A stretch of DNA of 64,000 bases from an uncultured Pelagibacteraceae bacterium. GTDB taxonomy: Bacteria > Pseudomonadota > Alphaproteobacteria > Pelagibacterales > Pelagibacteraceae. The notes beneath the pieces are model-generated. The model was not told the DNA's origin, did no database searches, and was given only the letters and a program-made list of their open reading frames with translations. Of this stretch, positions 47,116 to 59,706 are shown one piece after another. Each line of letters starts with the position of its first letter. Position 1 is the first letter of the stretch. Both the position numbers and the translations under genes were made by a program. The stretch is taken from NCBI GenBank assembly GCA_902599665.1, contig CACKGK010000005.1, positions 18,281-82,280 on the forward strand. Direction: 5' to 3'.

Positions 47116-50100
47116 TTACTGGTTTATTTGAGCTTCAGAGGTATCAAGGGTTTCTTGATCAGATAAAAACTTTTGATCGTCTTCTAGGGCTTTTTTATTC
47201 CAAGAGCTCTTTATTGCACCTGTTCCCGCTGGCACCAGTCTTCCAACAATTACATTCTCTTTCAATCCTGAGAGTTTATCAACCTTACCTTTTATCGCTG
47301 CATCTGTTAATACTCTTGTTGTTTCTTGGAAGGAAGCTGCTGATATAAAAGATTCTGTTTGTAAAGAAGCTTTTGTTATACCCATTAGCACTCTCTCACC
47401 AACCGCAGGTTTCTTTCCTTCTGCAATAAGTTCATCATTCATATTATCAAATTTGATTCTATCTACTACTTCACCAGGTAATAATTTACTATCTCCTGTT
47501 TCTTTAACCTCAATTTTTTTAAGCATTTGTCTTAAAATAGTTTCAATATGTTTATCATTTATAATTACTCCCTGAAGCCTATAAACATCTTGAACCTGGT
47601 TAACAAAATACTCAGTAAGTTCCTCTATTCCTAATATTCTCAATATATCATGTGGCAATGGTTGACCGTCTAATAGATATTCACCTTTTTTAATTTTTTC
47701 ACCCTGGTTAAAATTAATATGTTTACCTTTTGGAATTAAATAGCTTGAGGTATCACCATTTTCTGACTCTATTGTTACTTTTTGTTTTCCTCTAACCTCT
47801 TTACCGAAAATAACACTGCCATCGTTTTCAGCAATGATTGCGCTATCTTTGGCTTTTCTTGCTTCAAATAATTCAGCAACTCTTGGTAATCCTCCAGTAA
47901 TATCTTTTGTTTTTGTTGTTTCTTTTGGTAGTCTTGCTATTACATCACCAGCTGATATTTTTGCTCCATCCTTTACAGATAAAATTGAGTCTGGAACTAG
48001 ATAATATCTTGCTTCGTTATCATCAGCTTTTTTAATTACATTTCCTTTTGCGTCTCTTAGTGTAATTCTTGGTTTAAGATCAGTATTTTTAGATTGTGTT
48101 TTCCAATCAACAACTGCTTTTGTAGAAATACCTGTTGCATCATCAACAGTTTCAGCAATTGAAACGCCATCTATTAGATCAACATAGTTAACAATACCAT
48201 CTTTTTCAGCAATAACTGGTGTTGTGTATGGATCCCATTCACAAATTTTTGCACCTTTTTTAACTTTTTGATCATTTTCAAAAAATAGTTTTGAGCCATA
48301 AGGAACTTTGTAAGATGCAACTTGTAAACCATTATCATCCTCAATTGATATCTCCGTGTTTCTCCCCATAACAATTTGATTATTTTTTGAATCTTTAATT
48401 AAATTGGTATTAACAATTTTAAGAGTTCCCTCTGAGTTTGATACTATTTGAGACTCTTGTTTTACCGAAGCCGTTCCACCAACGTGAAATGTTCTCATAG
48501 TTAACTGGGTTCCAGGTTCTCCAATTGATTGTGCAGATATCATTCCAATAGCTTCTCCTACATGCACCATTTTTCCTCTAGATAAATCTCTTCCATATGA
48601 AGTTGCACAAACACCTTCTTTTGCGCCACATGTCATTACTGAATATACATTTATACTTTTAACCCCAGCTGCATCAATTTTCTCACATCCAGCTTCATCT
48701 ATCATTTCATCTTTTTTTATTAAAACTTCACCTGTTAATGGATTTTTTATTTCTTTTGCAGCAACTCTTCCTAAAGCTCTTTCAGATAGACTTACCATAA
48801 TATTACCACCCTCTAGAACTTCTGTAAGTTTTATTGAACCACACTTCATATCACATTTAGGTTTAGTAATTGTTAAATCCTGGGCAACATCACATAATCT
48901 TCTAGTCAAATATCCTGAGCTTGCAGTTTTAAGAGCTGTATCAGCTAAACCTTTTCTAGCACCATGTGTTGAGTTAAAATATTCTAGAGCTGTAAGACCT
49001 TCTTTAAAGTTCGATGTAATTGGAGTTTCAATAATTTCACCCGATGGTTTTGCTATTAAACCTCTCATACCTGCCAATTGTTTCATTTGTGCAGCTGATC
49101 CTCTAGCACCGCTATCAGCCATCATAAATACTGAATTGATTTTTAACCCATCTTCTGTAACTTCTGTTGCTGAGATTCTCTTCATCATCTCAGATGCAAC
49201 TCTATCAGTACATTTAGACCAAGCATCAATAACTTTATTGTACTTTTCTCCTCTTGTAATAAGTCCTTCTGCGTATTGACCTTCATAATCAGCAATTAAT
49301 TTTTTTGTTTCATCTATTAGTTGTTCTTTATTATCTGGGATTAATAGATCATCTTTTCCAAATGAAATTCCAGCTTTAAATGCATGCTTAAACCCAATAT
49401 CTTTTAATTTGTCACAAAAAATTACAGTACTTTTTTGACCTGAAAATCTAAATACATGATCTATAACTTCTGAAACTATTTTTTTTGGAAGTAATCTATC
49501 AATTAATGCAAATCTGTTATTTACATTTTTTGGAATTATACTTGATAATAAAAATCTTCCAGCCGTACTTATATGTTTTTCAAATTTGACGTTTCCTTTT
49601 TCATCAGTAGTTTCAAATCTAGACACAATTCTTGAATGCACCTTTATTTGCCCTGTTTCTAATGCATGCTCTATTTCGGATGTGTTTACAAAATATCCTT
49701 CAATTCTCTCCGTTTGAACTGGAGGTTGTGATAAATAATAAATTCCTAATATCATATCCTGACTAGGTACAATTATTGGTTTACCATTAGAAGGACTTAA
49801 GATGTTGTTTGTCGACATCATCAATACTCTTGCCTCTAATTGTGCCTCTAAACTTAGAGGTACATGTACTGCCATTTGATCACCATCAAAATCTGCATTA
49901 AATGCAGCACAAGTTAATGGATGAAGTTCTATTGCGTTACCTTCAATCAATTTAGGCTCGAAAGCTTGCACACCTAATCTATGAAGTGTTGGTGCTCTGT
50001 TTAATATTACTGGGTGTTCTCTTACAATTAATTCAAGAGCATCCCAAACCTCGGTTCTTTCTTTTTCAACTAATTTTTTTGCCTGTTTAATTGTTGATGC

Positions 50101-51282
50101 TAAACCTAATTTGTTTAATCTTGCGTACAAAAATGGCTTAAATAATTCTAAAGCCATTTTTTTAGGTAAACCACATTCATGTAATTTAAGATCAGGTCCA
50201 ACTACAATTACTGATCTTCCTGAGTAGTCTACTCTTTTACCTAAAAGATTTTGTCTAAATCTGCCCTGCTTTCCTTTTAACATTTCAGCTAAAGATTTAA
50301 GAGGTCTTTTACCAGTACCAGTTATTACTCTTCCTCTTCTTCCATTATCAAAAAGTGCATCTACTGACTCTTGCAGCATTCTTTTCTCATTTCTAACAAT
50401 AATGTCGGGTGCTTTTAAATCTATTAACCTCTTTAATCTATTATTTCTATTTATTACTCTTCTATATAAATCATTTAAATCAGATGTAGCAAAACGGCCG
50501 CCATCTAATGGCACTAGTGGCCTTAATTCTGGTGGTATGACAGGTACGGTTGTTAATATCATCCATTCTGGTTTGTTACCTGTTTCAATAAAGGACTCAA
50601 TTAATTTTAGTCTTTTAATTGATCTTTCTTCGTTAACTTTTGATTTTGTTTCTTTAATATTTTTAATTAATTTTTCTCTTTCTTCCTCCAAATTTATTGA
50701 TTTAAGGATTTCTAAAATAGCTTCTGCACCAATACCAGCTGTAAATGCTTCTTCTCCATAGTCATCTTGGTACTTAATTAGTTCCTCCTCACCTAGTAGC
50801 TGATTTTTCTTTAGACCTGTTAATCCAGGTTCAATGACAATAAAGTTTTCAAAATATAGAACACGTTCTACTTCCTTTAATTTCATATCAACAACTAAAG
50901 AAATTCTACTTGGCAAAGATTTTAAGAACCAAATATGAGCAACTGGGGTTGCAAGATTAATATGCCCCATTCTTTCACGTCTAACATTTGATTTTGTGAC
51001 CTCTACTCCACATTTTTCACAGATTATTCCTCTGAATTTCATCCTTTTATATTTACCACATAGACACTCATAATCCTTTATTGGGCCAAAAATTCTAGCA
51101 CAAAACAAACCATCTTTTTCAGGTCTGAAAGTTCTATAATTAATTGTCTCAGGTTTTTTAATTTCACCAAATGTCCATGATTTTATTTTTTCGGGACTTG
51201 CTAGTGTGATTTTAATACTATTGAAATTTTGTGCTTCAGATATTTCTGAGGATTTAAATAGATCTGTTAATTCTTTACTCAT
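47116..51282 (-). CDS. rpoC: RNA polymerase beta' subunit
   Basis: The 1388-residue catalytic subunit has the N-terminal zinc site [23 protein letters not shown] and the Mg2+-binding loop [12 protein letters not shown]. The bridge and trigger helix region follows with [26 protein letters not shown] and [21 protein letters not shown] second set of zinc cysteines is visible in CDMKCGS and [16 protein letters not shown]. It starts 3 bases after rpoB. Its stop is followed by the 160-base spacer before rpsL. Confidence 0.98.
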   Translation of the reverse strand: MSKELTDLFKSSEISEAQNFNSIKITLASPEKIKSWTFGEIKKPETINYRTFRPEKDGLFCARIFGPIKDYECLCGKYKRMKFRGIICEKCGVEVTKSNVRRERMGHINLATPVAHIWFLKSLPSRISLVVDMKLKEVERVLYFENFIVIEPGLTGLKKNQLLGEEELIKYQDDYGEEAFTAGIGAEAILEILKSINLEEEREKLIKNIKETKSKVNEERSIKRLKLIESFIETGNKPEWMILTTVPVIPPELRPLVPLDGGRFATSDLNDLYRRVINRNNRLKRLIDLKAPDIIVRNEKRMLQESVDALFDNGRRGRVITGTGKRPLKSLAEMLKGKQGRFRQNLLGKRVDYSGRSVIVVGPDLKLHECGLPKKMALELFKPFLYARLNKLGLASTIKQAKKLVEKERTEVWDALELIVREHPVILNRAPTLHRLGVQAFEPKLIEGNAIELHPLTCAAFNADFDGDQMAVHVPLSLEAQLEARVLMMSTNNILSPSNGKPIIVPSQDMILGIYYLSQPPVQTERIEGYFVNTSEIEHALETGQIKVHSRIVSRFETTDEKGNVKFEKHISTAGRFLLSSIIPKNVNNRFALIDRLLPKKIVSEVIDHVFRFSGQKSTVIFCDKLKDIGFKHAFKAGISFGKDDLLIPDNKEQLIDETKKLIADYEGQYAEGLITRGEKYNKVIDAWSKCTDRVASEMMKRISATEVTEDGLKINSVFMMADSGARGSAAQMKQLAGMRGLIAKPSGEIIETPITSNFKEGLTALEYFNSTHGARKGLADTALKTASSGYLTRRLCDVAQDLTITKPKCDMKCGSIKLTEVLEGGNIMVSLSERALGRVAAKEIKNPLTGEVLIKKDEMIDEAGCEKIDAAGVKSINVYSVMTCGAKEGVCATSYGRDLSRGKMVHVGEAIGMISAQSIGEPGTQLTMRTFHVGGTASVKQESQIVSNSEGTLKIVNTNLIKDSKNNQIVMGRNTEISIEDDNGLQVASYKVPYGSKLFFENDQKVKKGAKICEWDPYTTPVIAEKDGIVNYVDLIDGVSIAETVDDATGISTKAVVDWKTQSKNTDLKPRITLRDAKGNVIKKADDNEARYYLVPDSILSVKDGAKISAGDVIARLPKETTKTKDITGGLPRVAELFEARKAKDSAIIAENDGSVIFGKEVRGKQKVTIESENGDTSSYLIPKGKHINFNQGEKIKKGEYLLDGQPLPHDILRILGIEELTEYFVNQVQDVYRLQGVIINDKHIETILRQMLKKIEVKETGDSKLLPGEVVDRIKFDNMNDELIAEGKKPAVGERVLMGITKASLQTESFISAASFQETTRVLTDAAIKGKVDKLSGLKENVIVGRLVPAGTGAIKSSWNKKALEDDQKFLSDQETLDTSEAQINQ

Positions 51283-51285
51283 ATA

Positions 51286-54200
51286 TTAATTAAGCTCCAC
51301 ATTTAATGCTAATGATTTAATTTCTTTCACCAAAACATTGAATGACTCTGGTATACCAGACTCAAAATTTTCCTCACCTTTAACTATAGTTTCATATACT
51401 TTAACTCTTCCAGCAACATCATCTGATTTTACAGTTAATATTTCTTGAAGTGTGTAAGATGCTCCATAAGCTTCTAACGCCCAAACCTCCATTTCTCCAA
51501 ATCTTTGTCCTCCCAATTGAGCTTTTCCACCAAGTGGTTGTTGTGTAACTAAACTGTATGGGCCTGTTGATCTTGCGTGTATTTTATCTTCAACTAAGTG
51601 ATGTAATTTTAACATATAAATTATGCCAACAGTTACAGGTCTATCAAATTTTTCTCCCGTTCTTCCATCCCACAAAGTTGATTGACCAGAATTAGGTAAT
51701 TTTGCTAATTCTAGCATTTTTGTGACGTCTTTCTCTTTTGCACCATCAAAAACTGGTGTAGATATTGGAATTCCACTTTGAATGTTTTCACACAGATCTT
51801 TAAATTCAGTGTTACTCAATGTATCAATATTTTCTGAGTAAACTTCATCCCCATAAACTGATTTTAAAAATTTAGAAATTTTTTCCTCTTTCTCTATTTT
51901 TTTTTGATTCTGTTGTATCAAATCATTTAACTGTTCTCCCAATTCTTTACAAGACCAACCTAAATGAGTTTCTAATATTTGACCAACATTCATTCTACTT
52001 GGTACTCCTAATGGGTTCAAAACGATGTCTACAGGTTTACCATTTTCTCTATAAGGCATGTCTTCAACAGGAACTATTTTACTAACAACTCCTTTGTTAC
52101 CATGTCTTCCTGACATTTTATCACCAGGTCTTAACCTTCTTTTAATTGCTACAAAGACTTTTACCATTTTCATTACGCTTGGCAGCAGATCATCGCCTTG
52201 CCTTATTTTTAAAACCTTATCTTCAAATCTTTCTTGAATATCGTTTTTAGCTTTCTCATATTGAGATCTAAGTTGATATAATGCGTCCAATTTCTTTGAA
52301 TCTTCTACAGAAATTTTTAGTAAGTCAGAAACAGGTAAACTAAAAATTATTTCCTCATTTAAATTTGTACCTTCTTTGTAATTCTTTATTTTTTTATTTA
52401 ATTTTGTATTATTTAATATAGACGAAGCTCTTTGTTTAATGCTTCTTTCTAAAATTTCCTCTTCAACGTTTTTATCTTGCTGAACACTCTCAATCTCAGC
52501 TCTTTCAATAGTAATTGATCTCTCATCTTTCTCAATACCATGTCTATTGAATACTCTAACATCAACTACTATACCTCCGCTCCCACTAGGCATTTTTAAT
52601 GAAGTATCAGTTACGTCAATAGCCTTTTCCCCAAATATTGACCTCAAAAGTTTCTCTTCAGGACCAGAAGCTGAGTCTCCTTTAGGAGTTACTTTACCAA
52701 CAAGAATATCACCTGGCTTTACTTCGGCGCCTATATATACAATTCCAGACTCATCAAGGTTTTTTAAAGCCTCTTCATTTATGTTTGGAATATCTCTTGT
52801 TATGTCTTCTTCACCTAATTTAGTATCTCTTGCCATAACTTCATATTCCTCAATATGTATTGAGGTAAATACATCATCTGTAACACATCTCTCAGATATG
52901 AGTATTGAGTCTTCAAAATTATAACCCTGCCAAGGCATGAATGCTACAGTAACATTTTTGCCTAAAGCTAGTTCTCCAATTTTTGTTGATGGTCCGTCAG
53001 CAATAATATCACCAGATTTAACTTTATCTCCTACTCTCACTAAAGGTTTTTGGTTTATACAAGTGTTTTGATTAGACCTCTTAAATTTTTGTAAATTATA
53101 AATATCAACTCCAGACTGAGAATAATCTTTTTCATTTGAAGCTTTAATTACAATTCTTTTTCCATCAATTTTATCAACAATTCCGTCTCTTCTAGCAACA
53201 ATTGTTACTCCAGAGTCTAGTGCAACATCACTTTCAATTCCTGTACCAACAAGTGGAGCCTCTGGTTTTAATAATGGCACAGCTTGTCTCATCATGTTAG
53301 ATCCCATTAAAGCTCTGTTTGCATCATCGTTTTCTAAAAACGGAATTAATGATGCAGCTACTGAAACTAATTGCTTGGGAGACACATCTATATAATCTAT
53401 ATTTTCAGGTTTAGATAATATAAAATCTAAATTTGCTCTGCTTGAAACCAATTCCTCAGTAAATTTTCCATTTTTGTCTAAAACTGAATTAGCTTGTGCA
53501 ATCGTATATTTAGTTTCGTCCATTGCAGATAGATATTCTATCTTGTCTTGTACAACACCATTTTCAACTTTTTTATAAGGACTTTCAATAAAACCATATT
53601 TATTTATTTTGGAATATGTGGACAAACTATTAATCAACCCTATGTTTGGACCTTCTGGGGTTTCGATTGGACATATACGACCATAATGAGTTGGGTGTAC
53701 GTCTCTAACTTCAAAACCAGCTCTTTCTCTTGTAAGTCCCCCTGGACCTAGTGCCGAAACTCTTCTCTTATGAGTAATTTCAGATAATGGATTAGTTTGA
53801 TCCATAAACTGAGAAAGTTGTGAAGTTGCAAAAAAATCTTTCAATGAAATAGTTAATGGCTTAGCATTAATTAAATCTTGTGGCATTGCCGACTCAACAT
53901 CGAGTGTAGTCATTTTCTCTTTTATTGCTCTTTCCATTCTATAAACACCAATTCTGGCTTGATTTTCTACAAGTTCACCAACAGACCTAACTCTTCTATT
54001 TCCTAAATGATCAATATCATCTATTTCATCTTTCCCATCTCTTAGATCTAGCATTTTCCTGATAATAGCCAAAATATCATCATTTCTTAAAATTGTAATT
54101 TTATCTGAACAATTTAAATCCAATCTAGAGTTCATTTTTACTCTACCTACATCAGATAAGTCGTATCTATCAGAGCTAAAAAATAAGTTATTAAAAATTT

Positions 54201-55374
54201 GTGTTGCAATTTCAATTGTTGGTGGTTCGCCAGGTCTTAATACTTTATAAATTTCTGTGATTGCTTCATTTTTACTCTCATTTTTATCGTTTAAAATTGT
54301 GTTAAGTAAATAAGGTCCCTTAGATATAGAATTAGTTTTAGCAACATTTATTACTTTTAAATTTGCCTCCAAAAACTTTTGAATAATAGTTTCGTTTAAT
54401 TCCGTTCCAATTTTGAAAGTATCCTCACCCAATACAATTTCCTCTTGCAAGTATTTGCCATATAATGAACTATTTGATACTAAAATTTCTTTTAGACCCT
54501 CATTCTGTAGTTTTTTAGCAGTCAAAAAGTTAATTTGATCACCAATTTTGACTAATGTTTTATTATTTTTAGCGTCAATTATCTCCTCCGAAAAATTTTT
54601 TGATTTATAATTTTCAGGATCAAATTTTGTTTTCCATTTTTTTGCGTTTGAGTCATAAGAAAAGACCTGTTTTTCATAAAATTCATTTACAATATCTGGT
54701 TTACTAAATCCTAATGCTTGTAATAGAGTAGTAACAAAAATTTTTTTTTTTCTATCAATTCTAAAGTATAAAAAATCCTTAACATCATATTCAAAATCTA
54801 ACCAAGATCCACGGTTGGGTATAACCCTACAATTAAATAAAAGTTTTCCACTTGCATGTGATTTACCTTTATCATGATCAAAGAATACCCCTGGACTCCT
54901 GTGCATTTGGTTAACAACTACTCTTTGAACTCCATTGGTTATAAAGGTTCCACTATTAGTCATCATTGGAACTTCACCCATATAAACTTCTTGCTCTTTG
55001 GCAGATAAAATATCTTTAGTATTTTTTTCTTGATCAATTTCGTAAACTACAAGTCGTAAGGTGCATTTTAATGCAGCTGAATATGTTAAGCCTCTAGTAA
55101 TACATTCTTCTACATCAAATTTTGGTTTTTCAAGTTTATATGATAAATATTCAAGTGTGGCCTTATCATTTAAATCTTCAATTGGAAAAATACTTTTAAA
55201 TACTCTGTCAAAGCCTTTTGTTAAATGTTGTTCAATATCATCTTTAAATTCTGTTAGCTCTTTATAAGAATTTTTTTGAACTTCTATTAAATTAGGTATT
55301 GATAAACTTTCCTTGAGTTTTCCAAAACTTTTTCTAATATTTTTTTTTTCAGTAAAAGATAATTGCATAAACAT
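51286..55374 (-). CDS. rpoB: RNA polymerase beta subunit
   Basis: The 1362-residue subunit has the rifampicin-binding region [21 protein letters not shown] followed by [20 protein letters not shown], the active-site segment [14 protein letters not shown], and the C-terminal [24 protein letters not shown]. The rifampicin pocket shows the usual Asp, His and Ser, so it looks sensitive. Either Met of [11 protein letters not shown] could start it. A perfect hairpin lies in the 49-base gap between rplL and rpoB. Confidence 0.98.
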   Translation of the reverse strand: MFMQLSFTEKKNIRKSFGKLKESLSIPNLIEVQKNSYKELTEFKDDIEQHLTKGFDRVFKSIFPIEDLNDKATLEYLSYKLEKPKFDVEECITRGLTYSAALKCTLRLVVYEIDQEKNTKDILSAKEQEVYMGEVPMMTNSGTFITNGVQRVVVNQMHRSPGVFFDHDKGKSHASGKLLFNCRVIPNRGSWLDFEYDVKDFLYFRIDRKKKIFVTTLLQALGFSKPDIVNEFYEKQVFSYDSNAKKWKTKFDPENYKSKNFSEEIIDAKNNKTLVKIGDQINFLTAKKLQNEGLKEILVSNSSLYGKYLQEEIVLGEDTFKIGTELNETIIQKFLEANLKVINVAKTNSISKGPYLLNTILNDKNESKNEAITEIYKVLRPGEPPTIEIATQIFNNLFFSSDRYDLSDVGRVKMNSRLDLNCSDKITILRNDDILAIIRKMLDLRDGKDEIDDIDHLGNRRVRSVGELVENQARIGVYRMERAIKEKMTTLDVESAMPQDLINAKPLTISLKDFFATSQLSQFMDQTNPLSEITHKRRVSALGPGGLTRERAGFEVRDVHPTHYGRICPIETPEGPNIGLINSLSTYSKINKYGFIESPYKKVENGVVQDKIEYLSAMDETKYTIAQANSVLDKNGKFTEELVSSRANLDFILSKPENIDYIDVSPKQLVSVAASLIPFLENDDANRALMGSNMMRQAVPLLKPEAPLVGTGIESDVALDSGVTIVARRDGIVDKIDGKRIVIKASNEKDYSQSGVDIYNLQKFKRSNQNTCINQKPLVRVGDKVKSGDIIADGPSTKIGELALGKNVTVAFMPWQGYNFEDSILISERCVTDDVFTSIHIEEYEVMARDTKLGEEDITRDIPNINEEALKNLDESGIVYIGAEVKPGDILVGKVTPKGDSASGPEEKLLRSIFGEKAIDVTDTSLKMPSGSGGIVVDVRVFNRHGIEKDERSITIERAEIESVQQDKNVEEEILERSIKQRASSILNNTKLNKKIKNYKEGTNLNEEIIFSLPVSDLLKISVEDSKKLDALYQLRSQYEKAKNDIQERFEDKVLKIRQGDDLLPSVMKMVKVFVAIKRRLRPGDKMSGRHGNKGVVSKIVPVEDMPYRENGKPVDIVLNPLGVPSRMNVGQILETHLGWSCKELGEQLNDLIQQNQKKIEKEEKISKFLKSVYGDEVYSENIDTLSNTEFKDLCENIQSGIPISTPVFDGAKEKDVTKMLELAKLPNSGQSTLWDGRTGEKFDRPVTVGIIYMLKLHHLVEDKIHARSTGPYSLVTQQPLGGKAQLGGQRFGEMEVWALEAYGASYTLQEILTVKSDDVAGRVKVYETIVKGEENFESGIPESFNVLVKEIKSLALNVELN

Positions 55375-55380
55375 TTAAAC

Positions 55381-55400
55381 ACTGAATAGCATTATTCAGT
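55381..55400. promoter_or_regulatory. Hairpin in the rplL-rpoB intergenic region (attenuator or processing site)
   Basis: ACTGAATA and TATTCAGT form a perfect 8-base-pair stem around a 4-base loop, starting about 24 bases after the rplL stop and ending 6 bases before the rpoB ATG. On the transcribed strand it is followed by GTTTAAATG, not a strong U run. E. coli has a partial terminator and an RNase III site in the same gap, which lets L7/L12 be made in excess over RNA polymerase. The position supports a similar role, by inference. Confidence 0.55.
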
Positions 55401-55423
55401 ATCTGGATTCTTTCTTTTTAAAT

Positions 55424-55795
55424 TTACTTAAGTTCTACTGTTGCGCCTGCTGCTTCTAACTTAGATTTAATTTCTTCAGCTTCTTTTTTATTCACACCTG
55501 TTTTAACTTCTTTAGGTGCTCCTTCAACTAGGTCTTTTGCTTCTTTTAATCCAAGTTCAGTTATTGCTCTCACTTCTTTAATAACATTAATTTTCTTATC
55601 ACCTGCAGCAGCAAGAATTATTGTAAAATCATCTTTGGTTTCGGCTGGTGCGTCTCCACCTACGGCAGCAGGTGCTGCAGCAACAGCAGCTGCTGCTGTA
55701 ACTCCCCATTTTTCCTCTAATTGTTTTGAAAGCTCAGCTGCTTCTACAACAGTCAAACTTGATAAATCTTCTATAATTTTATTTAAGTCAGCCAT
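55424..55795 (-). CDS. rplL: Large ribosomal subunit protein bL12 (L7/L12)
   Basis: The 123-residue stalk protein has the N-terminal dimerisation helices, an Ala-rich hinge ([19 protein letters not shown]), and the factor-binding domain with [31 protein letters not shown]. It is present in several copies per ribosome and binds elongation factors. It follows rplJ by 19 bases, and a hairpin separates it from rpoB. Confidence 0.97.
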   Translation of the reverse strand: MADLNKIIEDLSSLTVVEAAELSKQLEEKWGVTAAAAVAAAPAAVGGDAPAETKDDFTIILAAAGDKKINVIKEVRAITELGLKEAKDLVEGAPKEVKTGVNKKEAEEIKSKLEAAGATVELK

Positions 55796-55814
55796 AATAA
55801 TCTTTTGTCCCTAG

Positions 55815-56324
55815 TTATTTTTTTGATTTTTCGAGCGCTAAAATAGCGATTTTTGACGCCGGCGCAAGCAAAATACTTGCTATTTTTTGTGCCGGAGACC
55901 TTAAAATACCTACAATTTTAGCTCTTGCCTCCTCTAATGATGGCAATGTTGCTACATTTTTCACTCCGGCTAAGTCTAAAATGTCATTGCCCATGATTCC
56001 GCCTAAGATTTTTAAATTTTCATTTTCTTTTGAAAATTTAGTTAAAATTTTAGCTGAAGTTATTGCATCATCAGATAAAGCAACAGCTGTTGGGCCGGAA
56101 AACAAATCAGTTAAATTTTTGCACTTAGTTTTTTCTAATGCTATCTTGGTAATTCTATTATTAGTAATTTTAAATTTTATACCATGCTCTCGCATCTGTT
56201 TTCTAAGATCATCTAATTGAGTTACAGTTAATCCTTGATAATGTGTAACTATTACTGCTTCAGTTTTATCAAACTGAGATGTCATATCATCAATATACTG
56301 TTTTTTTTGAGCTTTATTCATCAT
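55815..56324 (-). CDS. rplJ: Large ribosomal subunit protein uL10
   Basis: The 169-residue protein anchors the L7/L12 stalk. It begins with MNKAQKKQYIDDMTSQFDKTEAVIVTHYQGLTV-type sequence; diagnostic parts are VTHYQGLTVTQLDDLRKQM, FSGPTAVALS and the C-terminal stalk helix. In E. coli L10 with L12 represses translation of its own message. No leader is visible because rplA ends 2 bases upstream. Confidence 0.95.
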   Translation of the reverse strand: MMNKAQKKQYIDDMTSQFDKTEAVIVTHYQGLTVTQLDDLRKQMREHGIKFKITNNRITKIALEKTKCKNLTDLFSGPTAVALSDDAITSAKILTKFSKENENLKILGGIMGNDILDLAGVKNVATLPSLEEARAKIVGILRSPAQKIASILLAPASKIAILALEKSKK

Positions 56325-56326
56325 AA

Positions 56327-57016
56327 TTAAAAACTCTTTTCTAATTTGATTTTGTATGAAACTCCCATACTAGATGTTATGAAAACTTGTCTGATTAAAT
56401 CTCCTTTAATTGTCAAATTAGATTTTTCTTTTTCCAATGTTTCAATAACTGCATTATAATTCTTAATTAATTTATCATCATCAAAAGATTTTTTTCCAAT
56501 ACTTAATCCAATATTTCCATCTTTATCATTTCTTATCTCTACCTGGCCTGCCTTAGCTTCATTGATAGCTTTAACAATATCATTTGTAACCGTACCTAAT
56601 TTTGGATTTGGCATTAAACCTTTTGGTCCCAAAACTTTACCTAATTTTGATAATTTGATCATCATTGATGGTGTGCATATAAGTTTTTCAAAATTAATTT
56701 CTCCATTCTTAATTTTTTCTACTAAATCATCTCCTCCAACTAGATCTGCATTTGCATTTTTTGCTTCCTCTGTTTTAGAATCTTCACACACTACTGCTAC
56801 CTTAACATTTTTTCCAGTGCCGCCTGGTAAATTAACAATTGTTCTAAGATTAATCTCATTTTTTTTTTGTTTGTTATTAATTCTAAAGCTTAAATCAACA
56901 GACTCATCAAATTTTGTTGTACAATTTGCTTTGATCTTGTCTAAAATTTTATCTACAGGTTCAGCATTCAATTCTTTACTATCCTTTGGTAATTTATTAT
57001 ATCTCTTAGACATCAT
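56327..57016 (-). CDS. rplA: Large ribosomal subunit protein uL1
   Basis: The 229-residue L1 stalk protein has FDESVDLSFRINNKQ, VNLPGGTGKNVKVAVV, the GKVLGPKGLMPNPKLGTVT loop, and GQVEIRNDKDGNIGLSIGKKSF. Length is normal. The start (ATGATG) overlaps the rplK stop. L1 represses rplK-rplA translation in E. coli; its site cannot be assigned here. Confidence 0.97.
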   Translation of the reverse strand: MMSKRYNKLPKDSKELNAEPVDKILDKIKANCTTKFDESVDLSFRINNKQKKNEINLRTIVNLPGGTGKNVKVAVVCEDSKTEEAKNANADLVGGDDLVEKIKNGEINFEKLICTPSMMIKLSKLGKVLGPKGLMPNPKLGTVTNDIVKAINEAKAGQVEIRNDKDGNIGLSIGKKSFDDDKLIKNYNAVIETLEKEKSNLTIKGDLIRQVFITSSMGVSYKIKLEKSF

Positions 57017-57444
57017 TATTCTTTAACCTCTATACCCATTGATCTTGCAGATCCAGCAATAATTTTCGCAGCTTCATCTAGATCATGAGCATTTAAATCT
57101 TCCATTTTTTTTTCAGCTATATCTTTTAATTGTTGTTTAGAAATAGTTCCAATAATATTTCTCCCTGGTTCTTTTGATCCACTTTTTAGTTTCATCGCCT
57201 CTTTTATAAAATGTGAGGCAGGTGGAGACTTAATTATAAAGTCAAATTTTTTATCTTTATAAACAGTGATTATTACTGGCACAGGTTTACCTGCAAATGA
57301 TTTTGTTTTATCATTAAAAGCTTTACAAAATTCCATAATATTAATTCCTCTTTGACCTAAGGCAGGTCCTACTGGAGGTGCTGGATTAGCTTGACCACCT
57401 TTAATTTGTAATTTTACATATCCGCTTATTTCTTTTTTTGCCAT
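57016..57444 (-). CDS. rplK: Large ribosomal subunit protein uL11
   Basis: The 142-residue protein has [35 protein letters not shown], with the conserved Pro-rich thiostrepton-binding part, and ends with [12 protein letters not shown]. uL11 is needed for (p)ppGpp signalling by RelA-type enzymes on the ribosome. It shares one base with nusG. Confidence 0.98.
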   Translation of the reverse strand: MAKKEISGYVKLQIKGGQANPAPPVGPALGQRGINIMEFCKAFNDKTKSFAGKPVPVIITVYKDKKFDFIIKSPPASHFIKEAMKLKSGSKEPGRNIIGTISKQQLKDIAEKKMEDLNAHDLDEAAKIIAGSARSMGIEVKE

Positions 57445-57974
57445 TAGCTTGCCTTTTCTACTTGGTTATATTCTAAATCAACTGGTGTAGGTCGGCCAAA
57501 AATTGAAACAGAAACTTTTAATCTCAGTTTTTCTTCATCTATATCTTCAACTAAACCACTAAATGAAGCAAATGGTCCATCGATTACTTGAACCTTTTCT
57601 CCTACGTTGTACTCAATAGATGATTTAGGCTGTGCAACACCATCTTTAATTTGACCTAATATTTTTTCCACTTCTTTGTCTGATACTGGTATTGGGGTAC
57701 CTTTTGAACCTAAAAACCCACTTACTTTTTTTAAATTTTTAATCATATGATAAATATTATTATCCATTTCACTTTTAATTAAAATGTAACCAGGAAAATA
57801 TTTCTTTTTTCTTTGGACTCTTTTGCCCCTTTTTACCTCGGTTACGTCATGGGTTGGAACAATAATCTCTTCAATCTTCTCAGATATTTCTGCTTTTGCT
57901 GCTTCTTCTTTAATTAGCTTAGCAACTTTATTTTCAAAACTTGAATGAGACTGAACAATGTACCAATTTTTCAT
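57444..57974 (-). CDS. nusG: Transcription termination/antitermination factor NusG
   Basis: The 176-residue protein has the N-terminal NGN domain ([32 protein letters not shown]) and a C-terminal KOW domain ([23 protein letters not shown]). NusG binds RNA polymerase beta' and links it to Rho or the leading ribosome through S10. It shares one base with secE and one with rplK. Confidence 0.97.
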   Translation of the reverse strand: MKNWYIVQSHSSFENKVAKLIKEEAAKAEISEKIEEIIVPTHDVTEVKRGKRVQRKKKYFPGYILIKSEMDNNIYHMIKNLKKVSGFLGSKGTPIPVSDKEVEKILGQIKDGVAQPKSSIEYNVGEKVQVIDGPFASFSGLVEDIDEEKLRLKVSVSIFGRPTPVDLEYNQVEKAS

Positions 57975-58165
57975 TATATACTCACCTTAAGAATGATTTC
58001 TAAAAAAAACTTTAAAATCTGGTCTAATAACAAAAAAAATATAGAAGCTATAACTGCCATTGCAAAAACCATTAAAGCTCCTTGAATTGTCTCTTTCGCA
58101 GTTGGCCAAGTAACCTTGAAAGCTTCTTGTTTTACATCCTGAATAAATTTAAGTGGGTTTTTCAT
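57974..58165 (-). CDS. secE: Protein translocase subunit SecE
   Basis: The 63-residue protein has the amphipathic IQDVKQEAFKVTWPTAKETIQG segment and one membrane span (LMVFAMAVIASIFFLLLDQIL), the short single-span SecE form. I use the ATG at 58165 (MKNPLKF); the track's start is a TTG at 58180. SecE clamps SecY. It lies 19 bases after tRNA-Trp. Confidence 0.95.
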   Translation of the reverse strand: MKNPLKFIQDVKQEAFKVTWPTAKETIQGALMVFAMAVIASIFFLLLDQILKFFLEIILKVSI

Positions 58166-58184
58166 TAAATATTTTAGCAAAAAT

Positions 58185-58260
58185 TGGCAGGAGCGAAGGG
58201 AATCGAACCCCCAACCTCCGGTTTTGGAGACCGGCGCTCTACCAATTGAGCTACACTCCT
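58185..58260 (-). tRNA. tRNA-Trp(CCA)
   Basis: On the minus strand, AGGAGTG at the 5' end pairs with CGCTCCT at the 3' end (one G-C/G-U adjusted position), followed by GCCA. The anticodon arm CCGGT-CTCCAAA-ACCGG carries CCA. The T-arm reads GGGGGTTCGATTCCC. It is 76 bases, lies 7 bases after tuf and before secE, the classical tufB-trpT-secE order. Confidence 0.95.
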
Positions 58261-58267
58261 ATTGAGT

Positions 58268-59458
58268 TTACTCTATTATTTTTGTTACTACTCCAGCTCC
58301 TACTGTTCTACCACCTTCTCTAATTGCAAAATTAAGTTTTTCGTCCATCGCAATTGGTGTGATAAGTTTTACCGTAAATTTAGCGTCATCTCCTGGCATT
58401 ACCATTTCTGTTCCTGCCGGCAATTCTACTTCTCCAGTTACATCTGTTGTTCTAAAATAAAATTGAGGTCTATATTTAGTGAAAAATGGAGTATGTCTTC
58501 CACCTTCTTCTTTCTTTAAAACATATGCTTGAGCCTCAAATTTAGTATGTGGTTTTATAGATCCTGGTTTGCATAAAACCTGTCCTCTTTCAACATCTGT
58601 TCTTTCAACACCTCTTAATAGTGCTCCAATGTTGTCGCCTGCTTCACCTGAGTCTAAGAGCTTTCTAAACATTTCTACTCCAGTACAAACTGATTTTTTA
58701 GTTTCTCTAATACCAACTATCTCTATTTCTTCACCAGTTTTAATTACTCCAGACTCTACTCTACCTGTTACAACAGTTCCTCTTCCTGAAATTGAAAAAA
58801 CATCTTCAACTGGCATTAGGAAATCTTTATCTTTAGGTCTGTCTGGCTGAGGAATAAATTCATCTACCGATTTCATTAAATCCATAATAGAATTTTTTCC
58901 AATTTCATCATCTCTACCTTCAACAGCAGCTAAAGCTGAACCTTTAATTATTGGTGTTTTATCACCTGGAAATTTATATGAAGTTAATAAATCTTTTATT
59001 TCTTCTTCAACTAGGTCTATCATCTCTTTATCATCAACCTGATCAACTTTATTCAAGTAAACAACAATAGCAGGTACTCCAACCTGACGTGCAAGAAGAA
59101 TGTGTTCTCTTGTTTGAGGCATTGGTCCATCAGCTGCATTAACAACTAAAATTGCTCCATCCATTTGTGCTGCACCTGTAATCATGTTTTTAACATAATC
59201 TGCGTGACCTGGGCAATCTACATGAGCGTAATGTCTTTTTTCAGTTTCATATTCTACGTGAGCAGTTGAGATAGTTATACCTCTCTCTTTTTCTTCAGGA
59301 GCTTTATCAATTTGGTCATAGGCAACAAAGTTTGCTCCACCACCCTCTGACAAAACCTTGGTGATTGCAGCTGTTAGAGTTGTTTTTCCATGATCAACGT
59401 GTCCGATTGTACCAATGTTACAATGCGGTTTATTTCTTACAAATTTTTCCTTCGACAT
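58268..59458 (-). CDS. tuf: Elongation factor Tu
   Basis: EF-Tu delivers aminoacyl-tRNA to the ribosome. The 396-residue protein has the G1 loop [46 protein letters not shown], and the domain 2-3 interface [25 protein letters not shown]. It is the only tuf in the window. It is preceded by tRNA-Tyr and tRNA-Gly and followed by tRNA-Trp on the same strand, so all are probably processed from one transcript. Confidence 0.98.
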   Translation of the reverse strand: MSKEKFVRNKPHCNIGTIGHVDHGKTTLTAAITKVLSEGGGANFVAYDQIDKAPEEKERGITISTAHVEYETEKRHYAHVDCPGHADYVKNMITGAAQMDGAILVVNAADGPMPQTREHILLARQVGVPAIVVYLNKVDQVDDKEMIDLVEEEIKDLLTSYKFPGDKTPIIKGSALAAVEGRDDEIGKNSIMDLMKSVDEFIPQPDRPKDKDFLMPVEDVFSISGRGTVVTGRVESGVIKTGEEIEIVGIRETKKSVCTGVEMFRKLLDSGEAGDNIGALLRGVERTDVERGQVLCKPGSIKPHTKFEAQAYVLKKEEGGRHTPFFTKYRPQFYFRTTDVTGEVELPAGTEMVMPGDDAKFTVKLITPIAMDEKLNFAIREGGRTVGAGVVTKIIE

Positions 59459-59495
59459 TACTTTTTTTCCTCACTTTAAATTTAGTTTTATTTTT

Positions 59496-59569
59496 TGGAG
59501 CGGGTGATGAGAATCGAACTCACGCAACCAGCTTGGAAGGCTAGTGTTCTACCACTGAACTACACCCGC
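59496..59569 (-). tRNA. tRNA-Gly(UCC)
   Basis: The 74-base minus-strand sequence begins GCGGGTG and ends CACCCGC-T-CCA, so the acceptor stem pairs fully and CCA is encoded. The anticodon arm CTAGC-CTTCCAA-GCTGG carries TCC. The T-arm is GTGAGTTCGATTCTCAT. It sits 37 bases upstream of tuf in the same direction. Confidence 0.95.
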
Positions 59570-59612
59570 ATACCCAAGTGTGCACTCCAAAGTTATATAA
59601 AGTTTTATTAAA

Positions 59613-59698
<86 letters not shown>

Positions 59699-59706
59699 CT
59701 AATAGC

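Noticed and set aside
58262-58519. 85-residue Cys/Tyr/Ser-rich ORF opposite tuf
   Set aside because: It is the reverse-strand shadow of the highly conserved EF-Tu C-terminus.
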